Positions 1-7,317 of a stretch of DNA of 9,200 nucleotides are shown here, piece after piece. Made by a program: the position numbers and the translations under genes. Origin of the DNA: Porphyrobacter sp. (GTDB taxonomy: Bacteria; Pseudomonadota; Alphaproteobacteria; Sphingomonadales; Sphingomonadaceae). Numbering within the stretch: the first letter of the stretch is position 1; each line of letters starts with the position of its first letter. The stretch lies in NCBI GenBank assembly GCA_021732945.1, contig JAKFWB010000472.1:1-9200 (forward strand), in the 5' to 3' direction. The notes under the pieces were generated by a model. That model did not search any database, was not told the DNA's origin, and saw only the letters and a list, made by a program, of their open reading frames with translations.

Positions 1-882
1 GCGCCGCTCTACCGCTTCGATCCGCCAGTCGGTGACCTGTTGGAAGCGGTCGATGGCGATGGCGACGTCCAGTTCCTCGGGCGCCGCGTCGCAGGGATTG
101 GAAGGGATCTCATCATGCGGGCTGAGCCACAAGCGGCCCACATCGGGCTTGAAATAGAACCCGCCATTGATGTCGAGCACCAGCGGCAGATCAGCAGGCG
201 CGGCAGGTTCAACCCGCAGCACCGCGACCGTGCGACGCAAAGGCGTAATGCCGATGGGCCGCGCTCCTGCGAGTCGCGCGACTGTGTCGGCCCAGGCCCC
301 GGCGGCATTGACCAGCGTCGCCGCGCGCCAGGTGTCGCTGCGCTCGGTGGTGATGGTCCACACCCCGGCGCTTCGGGTAATCCCCGCCACCCGCGCACGG
401 CAAGCAATCTCCACCCCATGCCGCCGCGCGGTAGCGAGGTAATGCTGGTGCAGCCCGGCCACATCAATATCGGCGCAGGCAGGCTGGTGCAGCGCCTCGC
501 TCCAATCCGAGCGGATGTGCGGCACCATGCTGGCAAGCTGCGCCGGGCTGAGGCGTTCGATCGTCACGCCCGTACCGGCAAAGGTGGTGACAAAGTCGTC
601 CATCTCGGCCCGATCTTCCCCGCGCCCGACATAGAGCGCGCCGCGCGGGCTGAGGAAGCCGTGGTCTTGCAGATAGGGGCCCGAGGCCAGCGTCAGCGGC
701 ACCACCCCCGGCCCGCCATAACATTCTTCCCAGAAGGCAGCTGATCGACCGGTTGCGTGATAGCCGGGAGCATCCTCAGCTTCGATCAGCAGCACGCTGG
801 CATGCGGGGCAATTTCGGCTGCGATGCTAGCGCCCGCCATGCCTGCGCCGATGATGGCAAAATCCCACACCGTCACGCTCAT
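1..882 (-). CDS. FAD-dependent oxidoreductase, DauA/DAO family (3' end cut by window edge)
   Basis: The first 294 codons of a flavoprotein of the D-amino acid oxidase/dehydrogenase superfamily are present; the C-terminus lies beyond position 1. The ATG at 882-880 begins MSVTVWDFAIIGAGMAG. This is a Rossmann FAD-binding GxGxxG at about residues 12-17, with the ribose-binding Glu34 ending the second strand (VLLIE). A GYHATGRSAA segment (40-49) and, later, LVNAAGAWAD and GFYFKPDVG segments match my memory of Pseudomonas D-arginine dehydrogenase. Such enzymes oxidise a D-amino acid to the imino acid and pass electrons to a quinone or other acceptor. The family call is firm but the substrate is not: aligned by memory to DauA, His48 is Phe50 and Glu87 is Ala82, while Tyr53 (Tyr55 here) is kept. 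The start overlaps the stop of the upstream hydrolase as ATGA, so the two genes are probably translationally coupled. Alternatives are a glycine/sarcosine-oxidase-like or another amine oxidoreductase. Confidence 0.85.
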   Translation of the reverse strand, partial: MSVTVWDFAIIGAGMAGASIAAEIAPHASVLLIEAEDAPGYHATGRSAAFWEECYGGPGVVPLTLASGPYLQDHGFLSPRGALYVGRGEDRAEMDDFVTTFAGTGVTIERLSPAQLASMVPHIRSDWSEALHQPACADIDVAGLHQHYLATARRHGVEIACRARVAGITRSAGVWTITTERSDTWRAATLVNAAGAWADTVARLAGARPIGITPLRRTVAVLRVEPAAPADLPLVLDINGGFYFKPDVGRLWLSPHDEIPSNPCDAAPEELDVAIAIDRFQQVTDWRIEAVERR

Positions 883-1841
883 TTTGGCGGCGCGACCCGA
901 TCAAGAAACTCCGTCACCGCTGCCATCGCCCGGTCGCGGACAGCATCCTCTTCCCGCAGGATTTCGTGGTGCGCCTCTTCGCCAAAGGCAACAATTTCGC
1001 CCTTGGGAAGCCGGGCGGCGGCGCGCAGGCTGGCGGGGTGGCTGACAAGCTTGTCGGAGGACGTGGAGAAGAACAGCACCGGCACCGTCACTGCCTCAAG
1101 CGCGCCGGGCTCCTCCAACCGCCGCCATGACGCATAGGCGCGCTCAACCCAGCGCCAGCTGGCCGGGCCCATCACCAACTCGGGCCGCGTATCGCGCCAC
1201 CATTGTTCATCGGCATAGCGATCCGGATCATGGGTCAGCAGATTGGCGCGCCCCACTGGCAATTCGCCCGGCTTCTCGCTCCATTTCCATGCCTGCCGGG
1301 TGGGATCGGCTACGGCGCACATCAGCTTGGCGACGATGTGCAGCACTGGCAGCGGCAGCGGCGGACCGTTCATGCCGGTCATCGGCGCGCTCAGCACCGC
1401 CGCATCGGGGCTGACCCGGCGGTCGACCAGCGCGCGCAGCACCAGATGCCCGCCCATCGAATGGCCCGCCAGCACATGCGGGCCCGGCACCTCAGCGATC
1501 CAGCTGGCCCAGAACGCCGCCAGATCATCGATCCAGACCCCGAAATCAGTGATATGGCCGGTGACCGCATCCTTGCCGAGGCGGCCGGAACCCGCCTGCC
1601 CGCGCCAATCGGCGGCGGTCACCCGCCAGCCAGCGCGGTGCCATTGTTCCAGCGTTTCGAGATACTTCTCATAACAATCGCCCCGCCCCGGAAAGAACAG
1701 GATCGATCCGCGAGGTGGCACACCGCCCGACCAGTCGATCCGGCGAATGGCGTGGCCATCGGCCGCATGCCACAGGCTTTCGCGTGCCTCGGGCGGGATG
1801 GCTCTGCGATCAATCGCGGCGTGTTGCGAAACGTCGTGAAT
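879..1841 (-). CDS. alpha/beta hydrolase, serine aminopeptidase S33 / lysophospholipase type
   Basis: This is a cytoplasmic-looking alpha/beta hydrolase with no signal peptide. Numbered from the GTG at 1721, it has the oxyanion-side strand GSILFFPGRGD (5-15), the DWRGQAGSG loop (38-46), and the nucleophile elbow GHSMGG (86-91, Ser88). The likely acid is Asp223 in SSDKLV and the likely base is His252 in AHHEIL. The pattern matches the Hydrolase_4/PldB-like group, which cleaves esters of lysophospholipids or monoacylglycerols; the true substrate is unknown. The first conventional start, GTG 1721, gives 280 residues but begins directly at the third core strand. The frame stays open 40 more codons to 1841. 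That stretch reads like real protein (for example AIDRRAIPPEARESLWHA and DGHAIRRIDW), typical of the missing first strands. No ATG, GTG or TTG lies in it. An ATT at 1841-1839 sits 5 nt after GGAGG, so I give the long form (320 residues). Its TGA stop overlaps the start of the downstream oxidoreductase. Confidence 0.8.
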   Translation of the reverse strand: MHDVSQHAAIDRRAIPPEARESLWHAADGHAIRRIDWSGGVPPRGSILFFPGRGDCYEKYLETLEQWHRAGWRVTAADWRGQAGSGRLGKDAVTGHITDFGVWIDDLAAFWASWIAEVPGPHVLAGHSMGGHLVLRALVDRRVSPDAAVLSAPMTGMNGPPLPLPVLHIVAKLMCAVADPTRQAWKWSEKPGELPVGRANLLTHDPDRYADEQWWRDTRPELVMGPASWRWVERAYASWRRLEEPGALEAVTVPVLFFSTSSDKLVSHPASLRAAARLPKGEIVAFGEEAHHEILREEDAVRDRAMAAVTEFLDRVAPPK

Positions 1842-1909
1842 GCCAGCCTCCGAGTGTGGTTACTTTTTGGTAAGTCATAACCTGTAGCTGTGTCTTGGTG
1901 AAGGACCGC

Positions 1910-1927
1910 CCGTGCCCGCTGGCACGG
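1910..1927 (+). promoter_or_regulatory. perfect 7-bp hairpin in the cpaA leader
   Basis: An inverted repeat pairs CCGTGCC (1910-1916) with GGCACGG (1921-1927) around a 4-base loop, CGCT. It lies in the 110-bp gap between the divergent hydrolase and cpaA, 24 bases before the cpaA ATG and just upstream of the putative AGGGG ribosome binding site (1936-1940). No T-run follows, so it does not look like an intrinsic terminator. It could be an RNA leader structure or a dimeric-regulator operator. The palindrome is seen directly; the role is inference. No convincing -35/-10 pair was found in this gap. Confidence 0.4.
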
Positions 1928-1951
1928 CAACTTTCAGGGGACACGACGTCA

Positions 1952-2458
1952 ATGAGTATCTTTTCCTACGGTCTGCTGATCGGCTTGGCAATTGCCCTGC
2001 TGGTGGCTGCCTTCACCGATATTCGACGCCGCCAGATCGACAATTGGCTGAACGGCGCGATGGCGCTGGCAGCGCCGCTGTTCTGGTGGGCAAGCGGCTT
2101 GTCGCTGTGGCCGGATATGGTTTGGCAACTGGTGTTTGCGCTGGGCGTATGCGCGGTGCTGATCGGAATTGCCTTCATCGGATACAAGCTCAATGTCCTG
2201 ATCCTTGGCGGCGGCGACATCAAACTTTTGGGCGCATTGTCGTTGTGGCTCGCGCCGTTCAGCTACGTTCAGATGCTGATGATCATGTCGCTGTTCGGCG
2301 GCGCGATGGCGGTGGCCTTCATTATCCGGCGCGTGGTTCTCAAACCCAAGACTCCCGGCCGCCTGCCATATGGCGTGGCCATCGCCTTTGGCGCGCTGCT
2401 TGTTCTTGCGCCCAAAATTCTCCCCGCCGCTGCAAGTTTCACAGACTTGGCGGCGTGA
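1952..2458 (+). CDS. cpaA: Tad prepilin peptidase CpaA (A24 family)
   Basis: This is an integral inner-membrane aspartic peptidase of 168 residues that cleaves the short leader of Flp prepilin and of the TadE/F pseudopilins. The two catalytic aspartates are visible: Asp23 in FTDIRRRQI after the first membrane helix, and Asp89 in the GGGDIK motif (the family GxGDxK). Hydrophobic helices fill most of the rest (about 5-22, 36-52, 58-78, 96-118 and 140-160). The length fits the short CpaA/TadV type, which lacks the N-methyltransferase domain of type II prepilin peptidases. I chose the ATG at 1952 because it starts right at the first membrane segment and follows AGGGG at 1936-1940. An in-frame TTG at 1895 would add 19 hydrophilic residues and run through the leader hairpin. 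It is the first gene of the + strand pilus cluster and is divergent from the hydrolase. Confidence 0.93.
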   Translation: MSIFSYGLLIGLAIALLVAAFTDIRRRQIDNWLNGAMALAAPLFWWASGLSLWPDMVWQLVFALGVCAVLIGIAFIGYKLNVLILGGGDIKLLGALSLWLAPFSYVQMLMIMSLFGGAMAVAFIIRRVVLKPKTPGRLPYGVAIAFGALLVLAPKILPAAASFTDLAA

Positions 2459-2547
2459 ACCCGATTTTAACCAGTCAGCACTTACTCACCGCAACCATAC
2501 CTGCCCGCTAACCAACCTAGGGCCATTACGAGGGGGCTTTTTCAGCC

Positions 2548-3663
2548 ATGGATAGGAAGAAACTGGTTTTGCTGATCGGCGCTCTGATCATCGCGATCGG
2601 AACGGCCTTTGCCGCACGCACCTTCTTCGCAGGAGGCGCCGCCCCCACAGCCGAAGCTGCTGCACAACCCACCGGCCCACGGGTGCTGGTCGCCAAGCGG
2701 GCATTGACCGCTGGCACGATCATCACCGCTGATGCGATGGGCTTCCAGCCATGGCCCTCGGAACTGGTGCAGGACGCGTACTTCATCGACGGCGAAGCCG
2801 ACATGAACCAGCTGATCGGCACCGTGGTGCGCTATCCCATCACCGCCGGTGAGCCTGTGACCCAAGGGTCGCTGGTGGCGCCGGGCGACCGCGGCTTCCT
2901 TGCCGCAGCGCTTGCTCCGGGCATGCGCGCCGTGACGGTGCAGGTGTCGGCGATGACCGGCGTCGCGGGCTTCATCTTCCCCGGCGACCATGTGGACGTT
3001 GTCGTCAGCTCGGAAATCGAGCCTGAAGATGATGGTCTGCCGCTCCGCTCGGCTGAAACGATTGTTCGCAACCTGCGGGTGCTCGCCACCGACCAGACAA
3101 CCGAGAAGACGACTGACGAAAACGGCAAGACTGCGGTCACCGAATTCCGCACCGTCACGCTCGAAGTGACCCCCAAGATCGCGGAAAAGATTGCCGTGAG
3201 CCAGACCTTTGGCACGATCAATCTGGCGCTGCGCTCGCTGTCCGACAACCAGTCTGAGCTGGAACGGGCGATCGCATCGAGCGACATCAAGATCCCGGCC
3301 AATGCGACCCCTGAACAGGAAGAAAAGCTGCTCAAGGCCGCCATGGCTCGTCCGATCGACAAGGGCGGCACCTATGTGACCGGCGCTGATGTCTCGCGCT
3401 TCCAGCGTTCGTCGCGCGGCTCCAAGGAAGCCCCGCCGTCCGCTGCGCCCGCTCCGAGCCAGCAGTCTTTCAACTCCGGCCCGTCCAACAATGCTGCCCC
3501 GGTTTACACTGGACCGAGCGTGCGGGTGACCCGCGGCAAGGAAACCATTGAAACGCCGGTCAGCGCCCGGGCCAATAGCGGAGCGATCATCAGCAGCCAG
3601 TCAAACGGTCTGCGCCGCACCAACTCGGCCCTTCCGGCCACCGGCACTGTCGTGTCGAACTGA
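2548..3663 (+). CDS. cpaB: Flp pilus assembly protein CpaB (RcpC-like)
   Basis: This is an inner-membrane-anchored periplasmic protein of the Tad secretion channel, thought to act with the CpaC secretin. Residues 6-23 form an N-terminal membrane anchor. A SAF-type region follows at about 45-110 (RVLVAKRALTAGTIIT, then YPITAGEPVTQGSLV). The CpaB/RcpC domain then carries GFLAAALAPGMRAVTV (116-131) and GFIFPGDHVDVVVSS (141-155). Its final strands, VTLEVTPKIAEKIAV and GTINLALRS, end near 230. From about 285 the protein is a Ser/Pro/Asn-rich low-complexity tail. A short VRVTRGKETIETPV segment (325-338) within it resembles the usual CpaB C-terminal strand. At 371 residues it is somewhat long for the family. 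The ATG at 2548 follows AGGGGGC at 2531-2537. It lies 89 bp after cpaA, a gap long enough to hold a promoter. Confidence 0.93.
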   Translation: MDRKKLVLLIGALIIAIGTAFAARTFFAGGAAPTAEAAAQPTGPRVLVAKRALTAGTIITADAMGFQPWPSELVQDAYFIDGEADMNQLIGTVVRYPITAGEPVTQGSLVAPGDRGFLAAALAPGMRAVTVQVSAMTGVAGFIFPGDHVDVVVSSEIEPEDDGLPLRSAETIVRNLRVLATDQTTEKTTDENGKTAVTEFRTVTLEVTPKIAEKIAVSQTFGTINLALRSLSDNQSELERAIASSDIKIPANATPEQEEKLLKAAMARPIDKGGTYVTGADVSRFQRSSRGSKEAPPSAAPAPSQQSFNSGPSNNAAPVYTGPSVRVTRGKETIETPVSARANSGAIISSQSNGLRRTNSALPATGTVVSN

Positions 3664-3749
3664 AGGGACGACAAATCATGACGATCACCATCTCGCGCCA
3701 TTCGCTCTCGGCCAAAGCGGCCAAGGGCAATCCCAGGGGGGACCAACCC

Positions 3750-5303
3750 ATGAAACCCAAGTTCAAAACCCGGTTGCTGGTGGCGGCGTTTGCCGCAGTG
3801 CCGATGGCAGCCATGCCGGCAACCACCGCCGTCGCTCAGCAAGTTGCGCGGCCATCGCAGGAAATCGTCCTGTCGATCGGCAAGGGTGAACTGGTGACTT
3901 TGCCCGGCAACATGGCCGACGTGTTCGTCGCCAATGATGCGGTGGCGGATGTGCAGGTGAAATCGCAGCGCCAGCTGTATGTGTTCGGCAAGGCGGGCGG
4001 CGAAACCACCGTCTATGCCAGCAACGAACGCGGCGACGTGATCTTTTCGGCCAATGTCCGCGTTGGATCAAACATCGGCAGCGTCGATCAGATGCTGACG
4101 TTGGCGATGCCCGATGCCAAGGTGAGCGTATCGACCATGGGCACCAACACCGTGCTGTTGACCGGCACCGTGGGCGCACCGGAAGATGCGGCGGAAGCTG
4201 AACGTCTGGTGCAGGCCTTCCTTGGCGAAGAAGCCAATGTGATCAGCCGCCTGCGCACGGCGACCCCGTTGCAGGTCAACTTGCAGGTCAAGATTGCCGA
4301 AGTCAGCCGCAGCCTGCTGCGCGAAATCGGGGCCAACGTCACCTCTGCGGATGCCACCAACGGGTTCCAGTTCGGCGTCGGATCGAATCGCGGTGCGGTG
4401 ACCCAGTTCAACCCCGGTGGGCCGGTCGGTGTCAACGTGACAGAAGGGGGCGATGGCACATCTGTGATCGAAACTGCTGGCAGCACCACGCTCGCCGGTC
4501 TCGGCAAGCTGTTCGGCGTTGACGTGGCTGGCACGCTGGACTTGTCCGAGCGTCTCGGTCTGGTCACCACGATTTCCGAACCCAATCTCACCGCGCTTTC
4601 GGGCGAAACCGCAACCTTCCTTGCGGGTGGTGAGTTCCCGATTCCGATCGCACAGGGCCTGGGCCAGGTTACGGTGCAGTTCCGCCAGTTCGGCGTGAGC
4701 CTCGCCTATACCCCGACGGTGCTGTCGAATGGCCGCATCTCGATGCGCGTGCGCCCGGAAGTGTCGGAACTGTCGACCCAAGGGTCGATCGAACTCAACG
4801 GATTTCAGGTTCCCTCCCTCACCACCCGCCGCACTGAAACCACCGTGGAACTGGGTTCGGGTCAGAGCCTGATGATCGCCGGTTTGATGAGCGCCAACTC
4901 GCAGAACTCGCTCGACAAGGCCCCAGGTCTTGGCGACGTGCCGATCCTTGGCAACCTGTTCCGCAGCCGGGGCTTCCGCCGCGGTGAGACCGAACTGGTG
5001 ATTATCGTCACCCCTTATCTGGTGAAGCCGGTTGACGCCAAGGACATCAAGCTGCCCACCGATGGCTTCCGTTCGGCCAGTGAGATTGACCAGCTGCTGG
5101 GTTATCAGGGGTCAGCCGGGGTTTCGGGCCAGCAACGCCCCGGCCCGGTCGCGGCAGAGCCCGATGCGCCGATGCCAAAGGTGAGCGAGACCGATCCCGC
5201 CGCCATCATCCCGACGCAAGCGGAAAAGCCGCGCCGCGCCGACAAGAAAACCCGCAAACCAGAACGTGAGGCCAATGCAGCGGCCCCGGGCTTCAGCCTC
5301 TAA
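3750..5303 (+). CDS. cpaC: Tad outer-membrane secretin CpaC (RcpA)
   Basis: This protein forms the outer-membrane ring through which the Flp pilus passes. From the ATG at 3750 it has 517 residues. A Sec signal peptide spans 1-29 (MKPKFKTRLLVAAFAAVP..., ending near AVAQ). The CpaC N-terminal domain follows at about 36-106, then a BON-like segment at about 112-168 (MLTLAMPDAKVSV, VLLTGTVGAPEDA). The T2SS/T3SS secretin domain spans about 266-426 and includes ISEPNLTALSGETATFLAGG and the classic APGLGDVPILGNLFRS signature (392-406). The last ~75 residues are a Pro/Lys/Ala-rich tail. An upstream in-frame ATG at 3678 would add 24 residues. I prefer 3750 because it starts the signal peptide cleanly and follows AGGGGG at 3735-3740; the 3678 start also has a fair AAGGGA. 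It sits between cpaB and cpaD, the canonical position. Confidence 0.94.
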   Translation: MKPKFKTRLLVAAFAAVPMAAMPATTAVAQQVARPSQEIVLSIGKGELVTLPGNMADVFVANDAVADVQVKSQRQLYVFGKAGGETTVYASNERGDVIFSANVRVGSNIGSVDQMLTLAMPDAKVSVSTMGTNTVLLTGTVGAPEDAAEAERLVQAFLGEEANVISRLRTATPLQVNLQVKIAEVSRSLLREIGANVTSADATNGFQFGVGSNRGAVTQFNPGGPVGVNVTEGGDGTSVIETAGSTTLAGLGKLFGVDVAGTLDLSERLGLVTTISEPNLTALSGETATFLAGGEFPIPIAQGLGQVTVQFRQFGVSLAYTPTVLSNGRISMRVRPEVSELSTQGSIELNGFQVPSLTTRRTETTVELGSGQSLMIAGLMSANSQNSLDKAPGLGDVPILGNLFRSRGFRRGETELVIIVTPYLVKPVDAKDIKLPTDGFRSASEIDQLLGYQGSAGVSGQQRPGPVAAEPDAPMPKVSETDPAAIIPTQAEKPRRADKKTRKPEREANAAAPGFSL

Positions 5304-5322
5304 CGTGAGAAAGGTGAAAACG

Positions 5323-6021
5323 ATGCCTATTGCACGAACCAATTCGCTGGCCCGGACGCCTGCCCTCGCACTTGCTCTCGCGCTTGGCTTTGGCCTCGCA
5401 GGATGCGGCGGCATGCCGACCAATACCTCGCTTTACAGCATCAAGCAGCCCGTGGTGGAACGCACCAATTTCACGATGGATGTGACAACCACAACCTCGG
5501 GTCTTCCGGTGTCGGAACAGCAGCGGCTCAACGGCTGGTTCGAAACGATGGACCTGCGGTTCGGTGATCGCATTGCGATTGAAAACCCCGGCCAGAACCC
5601 GGCCGTCACCAACGCGATCCGCGACCTGGCTGGCCGTTATGGCCTGATGATCAGCGAAACTGCGCCGGTCACCAGCGGCTTCATCAATCCGGGGCAGGCC
5701 CGCGTGGTCATCACCCGGTCGAGCGCCAGCGTACCGGGCTGCCCGGACTGGTCGGCCAATTCCGACATGAACTACACCAACGGCACCAGCCCCAATTTCG
5801 GCTGCGCCAACAACAGCAATCTGGCCGCGATGGTCGCTGATCCGCAGGATTTGCTGGAAGGCAAGAAGGGTACGGGTGAAACTGTGATCCTGACTTCGAA
5901 CAAGGCGATTTCGACTTACCGCGAAACCGCTCCTACCGGTGCCGAAGGGTTGCTGGATGCAACCGCTGGCGGCAGCGGCGGTGGCGGCGGTGGCGGCGGC
6001 AGCAGCGGCGGAGGAAACTGA
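5323..6021 (+). CDS. cpaD: Tad pilus lipoprotein CpaD
   Basis: This 232-residue periplasmic lipoprotein of the Tad machinery probably helps assemble or stabilise the CpaC secretin. The leader is hydrophobic and ends in a lipobox LAGC with the lipidated Cys28. The family signature is plain: VVITRSSASVPGCPDWS (128-144), then NFGCANNSNLAAMVADPQDL (158-177), which carries the paired cysteines 140 and 161. The extreme C-terminus (216-232) is a glycine/serine-only tail. I chose the ATG at 5323, 6 nt after AAGGTG (5311-5316), because it starts directly before the signal sequence. A GTG at 5266 would lie inside cpaC and add 19 implausible residues. The gap to cpaC is only 19 bp and the gap to cpaE 3 bp, so the three are almost certainly co-transcribed. 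Confidence 0.93.
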   Translation: MPIARTNSLARTPALALALALGFGLAGCGGMPTNTSLYSIKQPVVERTNFTMDVTTTTSGLPVSEQQRLNGWFETMDLRFGDRIAIENPGQNPAVTNAIRDLAGRYGLMISETAPVTSGFINPGQARVVITRSSASVPGCPDWSANSDMNYTNGTSPNFGCANNSNLAAMVADPQDLLEGKKGTGETVILTSNKAISTYRETAPTGAEGLLDATAGGSGGGGGGGGSSGGGN

Positions 6022-6024
6022 CCC

Positions 6025-7305
6025 ATGAACGCACCCTGGAAATCCGGCTTGCCCGGCAATCGTGATCCCTTTGCAGCCTATATCTGCGATGACGCCTCGC
6101 TGGACGTGATCCGTCCGGTGGTCATTGAACTGGGCTGGCAACCGGAAAAGTGCAACAAGGGCGGCCTGCGCAACGCAGTGCAATCGCTTTCGGTCAGCGC
6201 CTCGCCGGCGATCCTGCTGGTTGATCTGTCAGAAAGCGGCGACCCGCTGAATGACATCAACGCGCTGGCAGAAGTGTGCGAACCCGGCACCGTGGTGATT
6301 GCGGTTGGTCAGGTCAATGACGTGCGCCTCTACCGCGATCTGCTGTCGAGCGGGATTCATGATTACCTGCTCAAGCCCCTGTCGCCGCAGCAGGTCCATG
6401 ATGCCCTGAATCAGGCGCTGGCTGTATTCATGACGCCCAAATCGGGCGATGGTGATTCTGCCAAGCGGCATATCTCAACCGCAGTGGTCGGGACCCGTGG
6501 TGGGGTGGGCGCTTCAACGCTGGCAACGTCGCTGGCATGGCTGTTCAGCGAACAGCACAAGGCGCCCACCGCGCTGCTTGATCTTGACGTGCACTTCGGT
6601 ACCGGCGCGCTGGCGCTTGATCTCGAACCGGGCCGCGGCCTGACCGACGCGATCGAGAACCCCAGCCGGATCGACCCGCTGTTCATCGAACGCGCCATGG
6701 TGCGGGCTGGCGACAATCTGTCGATCCTGTCCGCCGAAGCGCCGATCAACCAGCCGCTGATGACCGATGGTTCGGCCTTCGTGCAGCTGGAAGACGAGTT
6801 CCGCCAGGCGTTCGAGATGACGGTGATCGATCTGCCGCGCAACATGCTGATCAACTTCCCGCAGCTGATGGCTGACGTGAACCTTGTGCTGCTGACCTGC
6901 GAGCTCACCCTCGCATCGGCGCGCGACACGATCCGCTTGCTGTCGTGGCTGAAAACCAATGCCGGGCACGCCCATCCGATGATCGTGGCCAACAAGGTGC
7001 AGCCGGCCGTGGCCGAAATCAGCCGCGGCGACTTTGAAGCTTCGATCGAACGCCGGATCGATTTCATGGTGCCATACGACATCAAGGCAGCATCCAACGC
7101 AGCCAAGCTGGGTCAGGTGTTTGTCGATGCCAACCGGTCGAGCAAGGCCACCGCTGCGATGCGGCAGATTGCCGAACGGGTGATGGGCGTCAGCACGGAT
7201 GATCTGTCCGCTGTCAGCGAAGAAAAGAAATCGCTGCTTGGCGGGTTCGATCTGAAGTCGCTGCTGGCCAAGAAGCCCAAGGCCGAAGTCGTCACGAGCG
7301 AATAG
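6025..7305 (+). CDS. cpaE: Tad localisation ATPase CpaE (TadZ-like)
   Basis: This is a cytoplasmic MinD/ParA-family protein of 426 residues that positions the Tad machine, typically at a pole. The N-terminal half (about 17-132) is a receiver-like domain. It still shows Asp22/Asp23, an Asp67 at the end of a strand (ILLVDLSES) and Lys117 in DYLLKP, so phosphorylation cannot be excluded from sequence alone. The ATPase half starts with a deviant Walker A, GTRGGVGAST (156-165). Ala163 stands where the usual P-loop lysine sits, a known trait of TadZ/CpaE proteins. Asp186 and Asp188 (LLDLDVHFG) and Asp269 (MTVIDLP) follow as the Walker A'- and B-type aspartates. The ATG at 6025 is preceded by GGAGGA (6010-6015), which lies inside the end of cpaD. 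The next gene begins after an unusually long 109-bp gap where cpaF would be expected. Confidence 0.94.
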   Translation: MNAPWKSGLPGNRDPFAAYICDDASLDVIRPVVIELGWQPEKCNKGGLRNAVQSLSVSASPAILLVDLSESGDPLNDINALAEVCEPGTVVIAVGQVNDVRLYRDLLSSGIHDYLLKPLSPQQVHDALNQALAVFMTPKSGDGDSAKRHISTAVVGTRGGVGASTLATSLAWLFSEQHKAPTALLDLDVHFGTGALALDLEPGRGLTDAIENPSRIDPLFIERAMVRAGDNLSILSAEAPINQPLMTDGSAFVQLEDEFRQAFEMTVIDLPRNMLINFPQLMADVNLVLLTCELTLASARDTIRLLSWLKTNAGHAHPMIVANKVQPAVAEISRGDFEASIERRIDFMVPYDIKAASNAAKLGQVFVDANRSSKATAAMRQIAERVMGVSTDDLSAVSEEKKSLLGGFDLKSLLAKKPKAEVVTSE

Positions 7306-7317
7306 GTCTGCGAATAT

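Noticed and set aside
40..744. Long + strand open frame of 234 codons opposite the oxidoreductase
   Set aside because: It is a shadow frame from GC-rich third positions: the protein is Arg/His-rich with no recognisable domain, while the - strand has clear FAD motifs.
1895..1951. TTG/GTG upstream start for cpaA
   Set aside because: The added residues are polar, precede the natural first membrane helix and would include the leader hairpin; the ATG at 1952 fits the family length.
2467..2485. Possible CtrA box (TTAA ... TTAC) upstream of cpaB
   Set aside because: The spacing is 11 bases rather than the 7 of the TTAA-N7-TTAA consensus and the second half is imperfect, so it is not supported.
5293..6183. 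Long - strand open frame opposite cpaD
   Set aside because: It is antisense to a well-supported cpaD and cpaE start, with low-complexity composition; a shadow frame.
6490..6520. Missing P-loop lysine in CpaE as a sign of a broken ATPase
   Set aside because: The GGVGAST form without the usual lysine is normal for the TadZ/CpaE family, and the rest of the domain is intact.
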